This document shows positions 54,034 to 63,880 of a stretch of 64,000 bases of DNA, in pieces. Under the pieces are notes generated by a model, which worked only from the letters and a program-made list of their open reading frames with translations, was not told where the DNA came from and did not search any database. Within the stretch, counting starts at the first letter, position 1. Every line of letters begins with the position of its first letter. The DNA lies in contig DAOTNF010000007.1 in assembly GCA_035450685.1 (NCBI GenBank), forward strand, positions 1 through 64,000, in the 5' to 3' direction. The translations under genes and the position numbers were made by a program. This DNA is from Syntrophosphaera sp035450685 (GTDB taxonomy: Bacteria; Cloacimonadota; Cloacimonadia; Cloacimonadales; Cloacimonadaceae).

Positions 54034-54553
54034 CCTCATAGCGCCCTCCTTTGCTACGACTGGATTCTGTGCCATCATCCTTAGGTCTTCCTTATAAATT
54101 ATAAGGTTGACCCCAGGAAGACCCACGCCGGAGAGGGAAATGCAAATGAGGACTATCCTTCCCCCATAATATATAGGTGCTACGATCAGGCCGTGGAAAG
54201 GTGCTTTTGAGGTGGAAAGGTGGAAAGGTGGAATGGTGGAAAGGTTCCCCCGAAACAAGTCCCACCAAGCTATATTCTGTGTCATCCCGGCCTGCGAGCC
54301 GGGATCCAGTCTTTTAGAATAATCATCCACAAATTACACAAATTAACACAAATTAAAAGAACAAAATAAGGGCAAATCCTGAACCTATCTTACATCAATC
54401 TGTGGCAATCCGCGCCTTTTATCCGCGTATATCTGCGTGAACCGTCTAACCCGGGATCCAGTGCCCAGGGGTGGCAAAGTCTGTTTGCCACAGAGACCGG
54501 AGGTCTCTTCCAAACAGGCAACTCCATTGCCTCTGCCGAACAGACTTCGGCAG
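54034..54553. repeat. Intergenic repeat island 6 (D, E, A, C, B; reverse orientation)
   Basis: It lies in the divergent gap 53890-55025. D is at 54034-54186, E at 54192-54250 and A at 54269-54318. The long module C at 54301-54454 is an inverted copy of 33657-33810 with two mismatches. A half A follows at about 54446-54466, and four-hairpin B is at 54472-54553. After a gene remnant (54599-54811) the rest, 54812-55025, holds a GTTGCGG/CCGCAAC hairpin (about 54850-54870) and AT-rich leader sequence of the large secreted protein. Confidence 0.85.
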
Positions 54554-54598
54554 CCCGGATATAAGGTCAAGTATCCAGCCCAAAACAAGCCGGAATGA

Positions 54599-54811
54599 CC
54601 ACCGCCATCGCTTTGCCTTCGCAAGGCAGGACATGAAGCCAATTACTACGCAGCGCTTCAAAATAATCCTTTACAAAAAGATGGAACTCTTTTTGCATGG
54701 GATAAGGTAGGGGAATGCCAGCCTGAGCTTGTGACCTTTGATAAGCTGGGTTCATTTGCGTTCTCCCAAAATGAAGACATCGAGGTAAGCGATGTTCAGC
54801 TTGAGCTGTAG
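54599..54811 (+). pseudogene. 3' remnant of an unknown coding sequence
   Basis: The frame is open from a TGA at 54596-54598 to TAG at 54809-54811 with protein-like composition (EANYYAALQNNP, GTLFAWDKVGE, LVTFDKLGSFAF) but no start codon. Its 5' end runs into repeat island 6, as if the island replaced the rest of the gene. No family was recognised. Confidence 0.4.
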
Positions 54812-55025
54812 CAAAAACTGTGTTGACAGGAAAGTATCGCAGGGAGCGGTTGCGGCTCGCCCCGCAACACCTTCACGCCCGCAAGCGGTGCAAGCTGAAG
54901 CACAGACATGCTCAAGCCAGGTTATACAATTATCACCATTTCGAGGGTATAAGGTGTCAACAGTTTTAACACCTGTTCAAAACTCAATCGTAACAATCTT
55001 TAATGAACCACTCTAAGGAGAAGAG

Positions 55026-58000
55026 ATGAAAAGACTTGTTATCTTCACCCTGTTCCTGCTCCTGGTGGTTTCCGCTTTCGCCGAATCCTACACCATCGGC
55101 GACGGAACCAGCACCCAGAGCTACATTCCATTTTACGGATTCTATAACTACAACTGGAGCAAGGTTATCTACACGCAGGCAGAAATAAACGCTGCCGGAC
55201 TCACCAGCGCGAGTAACATCATCGGCATAGGCTTCTTCGTCGGCAACTCGCCCAGCCACTACTCCATGCTGGATCAACGCGTGTTCGTGCGGCATACCAC
55301 TGCCCCGGCCTATGAGACAACGGACGTTGGTTATCCGGACAACACGCAATTTCAGCAGGTATTCCAGGGCAACCTGACCTACAATGGAGGAGGCTGGTTC
55401 TACATCGCTTTCAGCGCCCCCTTTGCCTGGAACGGCAGCCAGAACATCGAATTCCTGTTTGAGAACTGGGATAGCACCTGGTCGTCAAATTACCCCAACT
55501 TCCAATATACCAGCACCAACCCTGACTATAAGGCTGTTTACAAGCATCAGGACGCCAGCTTTCCCGCCGTTGACGGCACAAGAACCTACAACCGTCCCAA
55601 CATCCAACTGATCACCCCCACCACCACCCCGCCCGACCCTGCGGTGGCGGTTTCACCCCAGCCCGGAGCGACCCTGGTTAGCCCCTTCGCAACCCTGAAC
55701 TGGCTGCCCGGCAACATCTGGCCGGACGGCTACCGTCTGTCATTTGGCACCAACAATCCGCCTACCAACCACGTCAACAACCAGGATATGGGCCTGGCGA
55801 CCACCTATGACCCCAGTCCCGATCTTCAGCTAAATACCACATATTATTGGCAGGTGGTTCCTTACAACGCCCATGGCAGCGCAAGCAACTGCCCGGTGTG
55901 GAGCTTCACCACCCACGGCGACCCGGGCGTCACCACCCTGCCCTACAGCCAGAACTGGGATGCTGTGACCGCTCCGGAACTGCCTTTCGACTGGACGAAC
56001 ATAGTCCAATCCACTTCCGCAAGCGCCACGGTGTCAACCTATTCCTCCAACACCTATGCCCACAGCCTGCCCAACTGCGTGAGGCTCTACAATCCCTCGG
56101 ATAGTGAAGCCACGCTGATCCTGGTTGGGCCGCCCATCATGGCGCCGCTGTCCGTTGACACCATACGCCTGAGATTCTGGGCACGTTCAAGCAGCTCAAA
56201 CTATCCGCTCTCCATCGGTGTGATGAGCAATCCCCAGGATCCCGCCACCTACACCGAATTGCATAACCTGTCTCTCACCACCACGATCACCGAATATGTG
56301 GTCAATCTCTCTTCCTATACGGGAACAGGCACGCATATCTGTTTCAAGCACGGCCTGGGCGGAACCAGCCGCAGCCTCTATGTGGACGATGTGGTGTTTG
56401 AGGAAATCGCGCCCAACGACCTGGCCTGCACCGCTCTGACAGGTAACACCACACCATCGGCCGGAACGGAAAGCACCTACTCCGCCACAATCCATAACAA
56501 CGGCACCGCCACGCAAAGCGTCTATACCGTGAAGCTTTATGACGGCAATAACACTGAACTGGCAAGTGTTTCCGGCACCACTGTCGAACCGGATGCCACG
56601 GCACAGATTGCTTTAAACTGGACACCCGCTGCCGAAGGCCCGGCCTCCCTTTATGCCAAAGTATTCCTCGCCGGTGACATCAATCCCACCAACGACCAAA
56701 GCCCAAACCTCGATGTCAGCGTCCAGCCCGCCGGCTCGATCGTGGTAACAGTTGGCGAGGGCAACCTGGCGGAAGGCGTGCCGCTGGAGTTCTATTACAA
56801 GCACAGCCTGCACCAAGCCATCTACTTCCAGAACGAACTGAACATGTTTGGACACATCACGGCCCTGACCTTCTACAACAACTTCGTGACCGACCTGCCC
56901 GGCAAACCTTGCAAGTTCTGGCTGGGTCAAACCAACCTGAACGACCTCAGCGGCGGCTGGATCCTGCCCTCGGATGGACTGACCCTGGTTTACGATGGCA
57001 CAGTTGACTTTCCCAGCGGACAAAACACGATCACCATCCCGCTGCAAACTCCCTTCACCTACACACATGGGAATCTGGTGCTCTATGCCTGCCGCCCCAT
57101 GGACTCGAACTATTATAGCAGCAGCGACAACTTCCAGGCCCAGACCGTGGGAAACAACAGGGCCCGCCTCCTGCGCTCGGACTCCACGACTTACGATCCG
57201 CTGAATCCCTCCGCGGCTGGAACCCTCTCCGGAACCTTCGCCAAAACGAGTTTCCACATGACGTCGCTCGGCCCTGATCCGATGTTCATCGTCAGCCCCT
57301 CCAGCCATGACTTCGGCACAGTGCTGATGAATACCACCCAAAATCAGACCTTCACCATCGCCAACGGCGGCGGAGGCACCCTGACCGTAAACAGCATCAG
57401 CATCTCCGGCAACCCCTTCTTCACGCTGCAAGATCTGCCCACTCTGCCGGCCAGCCTGGTCATCGGCCAGAACATCACTTTTGTGGCCCGCTACAATCCC
57501 ACCGCAGCAGGCACCCACACCGCCACCATCACCATCACGGACAACCGCGGCAACCGCCTCACCCACACCGTGGAACTCACCGGCACCTGCCTCGATCCCT
57601 CCATCTACACGCTGCCCTACAGCCAGGACTTCGACTCCGTAACGGCTCCAACCCTGCCCATCGACTGGTCTGCGATCGTGCAGTCAACTTCGACATCCGC
57701 GGTTTGCGCGACTTACGCTTCCACCACCTACGCCCACAGCCAGCCCAACTGCGTGAGGCTCTATAATCCCTCGGATAGTGAAGCCACGCTGATCCTGGTG
57801 GGGCCGCCAATCATGGCACCGCTGTCCGTTGACACCATACGCCTGAAGTTCTGGGCACGCTCAAGCGGCTCAAACTATCCGCTCTCCATCGGAGTAATGA
57901 GCAACCCCCAGGATCCCACCACCTACACCGAAGTGCAGAACCTGTCTCTCACCACCACACTAACCGAATATGTGGTCAATCTCACTTCCTATACCGGAAC

Positions 58001-61000
58001 GGGCACGCACATCTGCTTCAAGCATGGCCTGGGCGGAACCACCCGCAGCCTCTATGTGGACGATGTGGTGTTTGAGCAGATCGCGCCGAACGACCTGGCC
58101 TGCGAGCGGCTCAGCGGCAATACAACCCCTACCGCCGGCAACGCCACCACCTACAACGCCACCATCCGCAACTGGGGCACAGCCTCGCAGAGCACCTACA
58201 CGGTCAAGCTCTATAACGGGGATAACGTGGAACTGGCCACGGCGAACGGAGTGACCGTTGCTCCTGATGCCACAGTGGATGTGCCCTTGACCTGGACACC
58301 CACCGCTGAAGGAAGCGTGGTTCTTTACGCCAAGGTGTTTCTGGCTGGAGACATCAATCCCACCAACGACCAGAGCCCGAACCTCAACGTCCTGGTGATG
58401 CCATCCGGCATACATGTAGTTATCGTGGGTGAGGGCACCTCTTTGGATGGCCGCCCGGTGGAATTCTATTACAAAAACAGCCTCTTCCAGTGCCTGTATT
58501 ACCCCGAAGAACTGGGAATGTTTGGAAGCATTACCGCTCTCAGCTTCTACAACAACTTCGTGACCAACCTGCCGGATAAACCCACCAAACTCTGGTTGGG
58601 CTCAACCCAGTCTTCCGATCTTTCCGCGGGCTGGATACTGCCCTCGGATGGACTGACCCTGGTTTACGATGGCAACGTCACCTACCCCAGTGGGGAAAAC
58701 ACCATCACCATACCGTTGCAGACTCCCTATAACTATACCGGCGGCAACCTGGTGCTCTATGCCAACCGTCCCTGGGAAGATGCCTATTACAGCTCCAACG
58801 ACGACTTCCGCGTGCAAACCGTGGGCAGCAACAGGGCCCGCCTCTTGCGCGCGGACTCCACGCAATATGACCCCGCCGCGCCATCAGCCGCAGGAACCCT
58901 TTCCGGCACTTTCCCGATGACCGGCTTCCATCTTGGCCCCATCGGAAACACACCGCTGTTTACCGTCAGCGCCACTGCCGTGGATTTTGGCACCATCCTG
59001 GTCAACACCGACAATACCCGCCAGATCAGCATCGGCAATGCCGGCGGCGGGTCTTTCACAATCAACTCCATCTCCATCGCAGGCAACCCCTTCTACACCC
59101 TCTCCGGCCTGCCTGCCCTGCCCGCAACCGTCAACTTTGGGCAGCCGCTGAACTTCACCCTGAACTACTCACCCACCACCGAAGGAACGCACACCGCCAC
59201 CATCACCATAGTGGACAACATAAACCGCGAAACACACACCATCACGGTGACCGCCAACTGCATCGACACCCAGATCACCACCCTGCCCTATGTGCAGAAC
59301 TTCGATGCCGTCGCCACACCGGATCTTCCTCCGGATTGGGGCTCCATCATCCAGTCCACATCGACCAGTGCCTTTGTGGGAACCTATGCCTCCACCACCT
59401 ATGCCCACAGCCAGCCCAGCTGCGTGCGGCTCTACAATCCTTCCGACGCGAATGCGACCCTGATCCTGCTGGCCCCGCCTTACGCGCCCGCCATTGCCAC
59501 CAACACCACCCGCGTGAAGTTCTGGGCCCGCTCCAGCAGCTCAAACTATCCGCTCTCGGTGGGCGTGATCGCCGATCCGCTTGATCCCACCACCTACACG
59601 GAAGTGCAGTCGATAGCCCTCACCACCACCATCACCGAGTATGTGGTGCCTTTCAACGGCTACACTGGCGCCGGCCATACTATTGCCTTCAAACATGGCC
59701 TGGGAGGAACCGGACGCTCGCTGTATCTGGATGACGTGATGCTGGAAGTGATACCGGACAACGACCTGGCCGCCACAGCCATTGCCGGAAACTACACCCC
59801 ATCACTGGGACAACCCTCCACCTACACCGCGAGCGTGTTCAACTGGGGCACTCAGCCTCAAAGCACCTATGAAGTAAAACTCTTCAAGGTGGCCACTCCC
59901 ACAGATATCGAACTGGCCACGGCTCCCGGTGTGCAGGTGGCTCCAGGCGCCACAGCCAGCGTGGCTTTGACCTGGACTCCCGATACAGAAGGCGCCGCCA
60001 CCATCTATGCCAGGGTGGTGCTCACGGGAGACCAGAACAACCTCAATGACCGTTCCCCCGATCTCAACGTCCTGGTGCAGCCTGCAGGCATCTTTGCCTA
60101 CACCGTGGGCGATGGCTCCCAAACAGCCCGCACCCCCATCGATTTCTACTTTAAGAACTCGGTGCAACAGTATCTGATCTACCCTGCAGAGATCGGCAAC
60201 TTCATCGGTATCTTCACCGGCATGTACCTCTACAACAACTTCATTCAGGATCTGCTCGATAAACCCATCAACGTTTGGCTGGGAACCACCACGCTGGAAG
60301 ATATGTCGGGCGGCTGGGTCCCGATCCAAAACCACACCCAGGTCTTCTCCGGAAACCTGAACTTCCCCATTGGAGAAAACGTCATCACCATACCCTTCGC
60401 CAACCCCTACCTCTATCTGAACGGCGAAAACCTGATCCTGACCTTCCAGCGTCCGATGGATGAGAGTTACTACAATAGTTCAAACTACTTCAAAGCCCAG
60501 ACCGTCGGCAGCAACCGTGCCCGCAAGATTCAGTCCGACTCCACCGTTTACGATCCTGCCGACATGACCGCGACCGGAACCCTCACCGGGCAGTTCCCCA
60601 TGACCACGTTCTTCGGCATCCCCGGCGGAGTGGGACATCTGAACGGAACCGTCACCGGAGCGGGCGGAACGCCTCTGGAAGGCGTGGCAGTAGCATTTGC
60701 CACTGGCGGATACCATACCGTCACCAACGCCCAGGGGCAGTATCAGATCAACAACATCCTGCCCAACACCTATACAGTCAACTTCAGCGCCTACGGCCAT
60801 GTGGACGCCACCCGGACCGTAACCATCGCAGAGGATGAGACCGAGACCCTCAACGTCAGCATGACCCCGATGGCCATGGTGAACGTGACAGGACAGGTGA
60901 ACGCTTCCGACACCGGAGCGGGCATCTCCGGAGCATCCATCCATCTGCAAGGCTACGCCAATTACGACGCCAACACCACCGCCAGCGGCGGCTTCACCAT

Positions 61001-62693
61001 CCCCGGCGTATATGCCAACCAGACTTACGACTATGTGATCATGGCGCCCGGATACACCTCGCTGCAGGGAACCATCAACGTGGGCGCATCCAACCACAAC
61101 ATGGGCACCATCACCCTCAACGAAATAGCTTACGCACCACACTCGGTTGTTGCGGATGAGAACGACGCCGGAACAGTAGTCGAACTCACCTGGCAGGCGC
61201 CTGATCCCAACGCCGTTGAAATTACGGAAAGCTTTGAAGACACCGTCTTCCCGCCCGAGGATTGGACCCAGACCATCACCAATACCGGCGAGGCCAACAG
61301 CGCCGGATTGTACCCCACCTGGTGCCGCTTTGGAACGACCACCCTCAATGGCCAGCAGGCCAATCCCACGGACGGCGCTTACCAGTGCGGCCTGGTGTGG
61401 AATTATAACCATCAGGACGAATGGCTGATCACACCCGCCTTCAACTGCCCGCCCTCGGCATACCTGAGCTTCGACTCCTTTGTGTTCCTGGGATCCACAC
61501 ACGAAGACCACTACTACGTGAAAATCTCCCAGGACAACGGAGCCACCTGGACCGAGATCTGGGACGCCTCCGCGCAGACCGGCGGCTGGAACTACTATGC
61601 CTCCCCCATCACCATCGACCTGGCCGTTTACAGCGGACAGCAGATCAAGCTGGCCTTCAACGCCACCGATGGTCCCGATGACACCGGCCTCTGGTATCAT
61701 TGGGTAATCGACAACATCTATATCGGCAATGCCTTGACCCCCGCGGCCGCTCCTGCCCAAACCATCCGCTTCAGCGAGGCTGACCTGGTGGTCAAATCCG
61801 CTGGCACAAGCGGCTTCAGTGTCCGCCCGCTGGCAAACGGCAATCCATCCCGTGACCAGCGCAACGGCGGCAACCGCGAAGAGCCCAGGCTGCCCTTCCC
61901 GGATGAAATCCGCGCGGTGCCCCAAAACGGCCGCCCGCTTGTCGGATACAAGGTGTGGCGCCTTACCCAGGGCAACGAAAACAACGAAGCATCCTGGCTG
62001 TGCCTCACTCCCGAAGTGATCACGGAAACCAACCTCAGCGACACCGGCTGGCAATCTGTGCCAAATGGCAACTACCGCTGGGCGGTGAAAGCCATCTACT
62101 TAAACGACGTTAGCTCCGTGCCGTCGTTCTCCGGCGTGATCGAGAAGATCCAGTACACCGGCCTGATCGCCGGCGTGGTGCGGGGTGCCAACAGCACACC
62201 CATAGCCGGAGCCCAGATCACCGCCAACGGCGTTACCGCGACAACCAACAACGGCGGCGCCTACACCCTGATGCTGCCCGTGGGAACCTATGACGTGACA
62301 GCCTCCGCAACCGGATATGTCTCCCAAACCGCCCAGGGAATACAGGTGAACGCCAACCAGACCACCACCCTGAACTTCATAATGGCTCTGCCCAATGATG
62401 ATGTGGTGGAGGTCGCGGCAACCGCCCTGATCGGCAACTACCCCAACCCCTTCAACCCCGAAACCACCATCAGCTATAGCGTTAAAGAGCTCTCCCCGGT
62501 GAAGATCGAAATCTACAACACCAAGGGACAGCTCATCCGCACCCTGGTCAACCAGATCCAGCCCCGCGGATTCTATAGCGAAATCTGGAACGGAACAGAT
62601 GAGCGCGGCAACCCGGTCGCAAGCGGCGTTTACATGTATCGCATGACCGCTGGCAATTACCGCAGCCACAGAAAGATGATGCTCATCAAATAG
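55026..62693 (+). CDS. Giant secreted repeat protein with FlgD-like sorting tail (2555 aa)
   Basis: The signal peptide is MKRLVIFTLFLLLVVSAFA. After an N-terminal beta domain and Ig-like segment, two full units of 558 and 557 residues and a partial third begin at nt 55935, 57609 and 59280. Each unit has a choice-of-anchor/cleaved-adhesin jelly roll (LPYSQNWDAVTAPELP..., FKHGLGGTSRSLYVDDVVFE), a CARDB-like domain (NDLACTALTGNTTPSAGT), a beta domain and an ASPM/abnormal-spindle-like Ig (HDFGTVLMNTTQNQTFTI). Two carboxypeptidase-regulatory-like domains, a choice-of-anchor J domain, a third regulatory-like domain and the tail (NYPNPFNPETTISYSV ... RKMMLIK) complete it. It is probably a surface adhesin or polymer-binding protein. 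There is no catalytic motif. The ribosome-binding site AAGGAG is upstream. Confidence 0.9.
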   Translation: MKRLVIFTLFLLLVVSAFAESYTIGDGTSTQSYIPFYGFYNYNWSKVIYTQAEINAAGLTSASNIIGIGFFVGNSPSHYSMLDQRVFVRHTTAPAYETTDVGYPDNTQFQQVFQGNLTYNGGGWFYIAFSAPFAWNGSQNIEFLFENWDSTWSSNYPNFQYTSTNPDYKAVYKHQDASFPAVDGTRTYNRPNIQLITPTTTPPDPAVAVSPQPGATLVSPFATLNWLPGNIWPDGYRLSFGTNNPPTNHVNNQDMGLATTYDPSPDLQLNTTYYWQVVPYNAHGSASNCPVWSFTTHGDPGVTTLPYSQNWDAVTAPELPFDWTNIVQSTSASATVSTYSSNTYAHSLPNCVRLYNPSDSEATLILVGPPIMAPLSVDTIRLRFWARSSSSNYPLSIGVMSNPQDPATYTELHNLSLTTTITEYVVNLSSYTGTGTHICFKHGLGGTSRSLYVDDVVFEEIAPNDLACTALTGNTTPSAGTESTYSATIHNNGTATQSVYTVKLYDGNNTELASVSGTTVEPDATAQIALNWTPAAEGPASLYAKVFLAGDINPTNDQSPNLDVSVQPAGSIVVTVGEGNLAEGVPLEFYYKHSLHQAIYFQNELNMFGHITALTFYNNFVTDLPGKPCKFWLGQTNLNDLSGGWILPSDGLTLVYDGTVDFPSGQNTITIPLQTPFTYTHGNLVLYACRPMDSNYYSSSDNFQAQTVGNNRARLLRSDSTTYDPLNPSAAGTLSGTFAKTSFHMTSLGPDPMFIVSPSSHDFGTVLMNTTQNQTFTIANGGGGTLTVNSISISGNPFFTLQDLPTLPASLVIGQNITFVARYNPTAAGTHTATITITDNRGNRLTHTVELTGTCLDPSIYTLPYSQDFDSVTAPTLPIDWSAIVQSTSTSAVCATYASTTYAHSQPNCVRLYNPSDSEATLILVGPPIMAPLSVDTIRLKFWARSSGSNYPLSIGVMSNPQDPTTYTEVQNLSLTTTLTEYVVNLTSYTGTGTHICFKHGLGGTTRSLYVDDVVFEQIAPNDLACERLSGNTTPTAGNATTYNATIRNWGTASQSTYTVKLYNGDNVELATANGVTVAPDATVDVPLTWTPTAEGSVVLYAKVFLAGDINPTNDQSPNLNVLVMPSGIHVVIVGEGTSLDGRPVEFYYKNSLFQCLYYPEELGMFGSITALSFYNNFVTNLPDKPTKLWLGSTQSSDLSAGWILPSDGLTLVYDGNVTYPSGENTITIPLQTPYNYTGGNLVLYANRPWEDAYYSSNDDFRVQTVGSNRARLLRADSTQYDPAAPSAAGTLSGTFPMTGFHLGPIGNTPLFTVSATAVDFGTILVNTDNTRQISIGNAGGGSFTINSISIAGNPFYTLSGLPALPATVNFGQPLNFTLNYSPTTEGTHTATITIVDNINRETHTITVTANCIDTQITTLPYVQNFDAVATPDLPPDWGSIIQSTSTSAFVGTYASTTYAHSQPSCVRLYNPSDANATLILLAPPYAPAIATNTTRVKFWARSSSSNYPLSVGVIADPLDPTTYTEVQSIALTTTITEYVVPFNGYTGAGHTIAFKHGLGGTGRSLYLDDVMLEVIPDNDLAATAIAGNYTPSLGQPSTYTASVFNWGTQPQSTYEVKLFKVATPTDIELATAPGVQVAPGATASVALTWTPDTEGAATIYARVVLTGDQNNLNDRSPDLNVLVQPAGIFAYTVGDGSQTARTPIDFYFKNSVQQYLIYPAEIGNFIGIFTGMYLYNNFIQDLLDKPINVWLGTTTLEDMSGGWVPIQNHTQVFSGNLNFPIGENVITIPFANPYLYLNGENLILTFQRPMDESYYNSSNYFKAQTVGSNRARKIQSDSTVYDPADMTATGTLTGQFPMTTFFGIPGGVGHLNGTVTGAGGTPLEGVAVAFATGGYHTVTNAQGQYQINNILPNTYTVNFSAYGHVDATRTVTIAEDETETLNVSMTPMAMVNVTGQVNASDTGAGISGASIHLQGYANYDANTTASGGFTIPGVYANQTYDYVIMAPGYTSLQGTINVGASNHNMGTITLNEIAYAPHSVVADENDAGTVVELTWQAPDPNAVEITESFEDTVFPPEDWTQTITNTGEANSAGLYPTWCRFGTTTLNGQQANPTDGAYQCGLVWNYNHQDEWLITPAFNCPPSAYLSFDSFVFLGSTHEDHYYVKISQDNGATWTEIWDASAQTGGWNYYASPITIDLAVYSGQQIKLAFNATDGPDDTGLWYHWVIDNIYIGNALTPAAAPAQTIRFSEADLVVKSAGTSGFSVRPLANGNPSRDQRNGGNREEPRLPFPDEIRAVPQNGRPLVGYKVWRLTQGNENNEASWLCLTPEVITETNLSDTGWQSVPNGNYRWAVKAIYLNDVSSVPSFSGVIEKIQYTGLIAGVVRGANSTPIAGAQITANGVTATTNNGGAYTLMLPVGTYDVTASATGYVSQTAQGIQVNANQTTTLNFIMALPNDDVVEVAATALIGNYPNPFNPETTISYSVKELSPVKIEIYNTKGQLIRTLVNQIQPRGFYSEIWNGTDERGNPVASGVYMYRMTAGNYRSHRKMMLIK
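55935..60635 (+). repeat. Long tandem repeat inside the giant secreted protein gene
   Basis: DNA units of 1674 and 1671 bp start at 55935 and 57609. A third, shorter unit from 59280 ends near 60635 without the last Ig domain. Units one and two share stretches of near-identical DNA (for example 56070-56160 against 57744-57834), a sign of recent duplication or gene conversion. Confidence 0.85.
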
Positions 62694-62744
62694 ACAAGCT
62701 CAACCGCCTCCGCCGCGTCCTGCGTGCGGTGGCTCAGATTACAG

Positions 62745-62771
62745 CCCCCGGGGTCAGTCCCGGGGGTTTTT
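62745..62771 (+). terminator. Rho-independent terminator after the giant secreted protein gene
   Basis: The stem CCCCCGGG/CCCGGGGG with a 6-nt loop is followed by TTTTTC. Confidence 0.9.
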
Positions 62772-62817
62772 CTTTGTCCGTGATGAGGCTGTTTTGGACC
62801 TGGTGTGGCTGCGTTGT

Positions 62818-63305
62818 CACGCGGTTCGCGCAGATATACGCGGATAAAAGGCGCGGATTGCCACGGATTGGGGTTATAAAGGGGGCGGTTGCTTTGGGGG
62901 TCTGGTGCTTGTTTCTAAAAGACTGGATCACGGGTCAAGCCCGTGATGACGCGGGATGTAGCTTGGTTGGCGTTGTTTCAGGACTGGGTGCAATGATGTG
63001 GCTTTAAAAGACTGGATCCCGGGTCAAGCGTAGCTTGCCCGGGATGACGCGGTTTTTAGTCTGCGGTGGTTTGGTTTGGGGTCTGGTGGGACTTGTTGCG
63101 GGGGTTACACCATTTCACCTTTCCACCTTTCCACCTCAAAAGAACCTTTCCACAAAATCCCTGCCCCCGTCCCGCCGCCCCCATACCGCCCTCCTTTGCC
63201 ACCACTGGTTTTTGGGGTATCATCCTTAGGTATGTGGTTGCGAAGTTAAGGATGACCCCAGGTAAACCCCAGGAAATCTACAGGATGCAAAGGGGAGCGG
63301 TATCA
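62818..63305. repeat. Intergenic repeat island 7 (C, A, A, E, D variant)
   Basis: It lies in the gene-free stretch 62694-63397. C is at about 62818-62870, A at 62915-62963 and 63004-63063 in forward orientation, and E at 63107-63153. Variant module D is at 63178-63305 with core ACTTCGCAACCACATAC on the reverse strand. TTGACA at 63338-63343 without a clear -10 may belong to the promoter of the next gene. Confidence 0.82.
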
Positions 63306-63397
63306 GGGCGGCGGGACGGGGGCGGGCAAACTTTTCCTTGACAGGCAGGCAATCCCTTTTTTGCTTGCCAATATCACAAATAACAGAGGTTTGCAGA

Positions 63398-63880
63398 ATG
63401 GAACTCCTGCTCGAACAACTGCAATTCCCATCGGACGCCAACATCATCTTGGGGCAAAGCCATTTCATCAAGACCCTGGAAGACCTTTACGAGGTGATGG
63501 TAAACAGCGTTCCCGGGGCAAAATTCGGCATCGCCTTCAGCGAAGCGTCCGGACCCTGCCTGATCCGCAAGGACGGCACCGACAACGACTTGATCGAATG
63601 CGCGGTGGAAAACCTGCTGCGCCTGAAAGCCGGGCACTGCTTCCTGATCGTGATGCGCGGCGCCTTCCCCATCAACGTTCTGAACTCCGTGAAAGATTGC
63701 CGCGAGGTGACACACGTGTTTTGCGCCACCGCCAATCCGGTGCAGGTGGTATTGGCCGCCAGCGAACAGGGCAGAGGCATCCTGGGCGTGATCGACGGCT
63801 CCTCTCCCAAAGGCATTGAGCTGGATACGGACATCACCCAGCGCAAGAAATTTTTGCGGGATATCGGTTACAAGCGCTGA
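63398..63880 (+). CDS. Adenosine-specific kinase family (DUF355) protein
   Basis: 160 aa. The full-length family pattern is present: NIILGQSHFIKTLEDLYEVM, GAKFGIAFSEASGPCLIRKD, GTDNDLIE, GHCFLIVMRGAFPINVLN, VFCATANPVQVV, GRGILGVIDGSSPKGIE. Archaeal members bind adenosine/AMP and have been called adenosine-specific kinases; the physiological role is poorly defined. The start is the ATG at 63398 with AGAGG 8 nt upstream; the in-frame upstream extension reads through non-conserved sequence. The stop abuts the thpR start. Confidence 0.9.
   Translation: MELLLEQLQFPSDANIILGQSHFIKTLEDLYEVMVNSVPGAKFGIAFSEASGPCLIRKDGTDNDLIECAVENLLRLKAGHCFLIVMRGAFPINVLNSVKDCREVTHVFCATANPVQVVLAASEQGRGILGVIDGSSPKGIELDTDITQRKKFLRDIGYKR

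Noticed and set aside
54567..54755. 62-codon minus-strand frame upstream of the giant secreted protein
   Set aside because: It runs into module B repeat sequence, and the opposite strand reads a more protein-like remnant.
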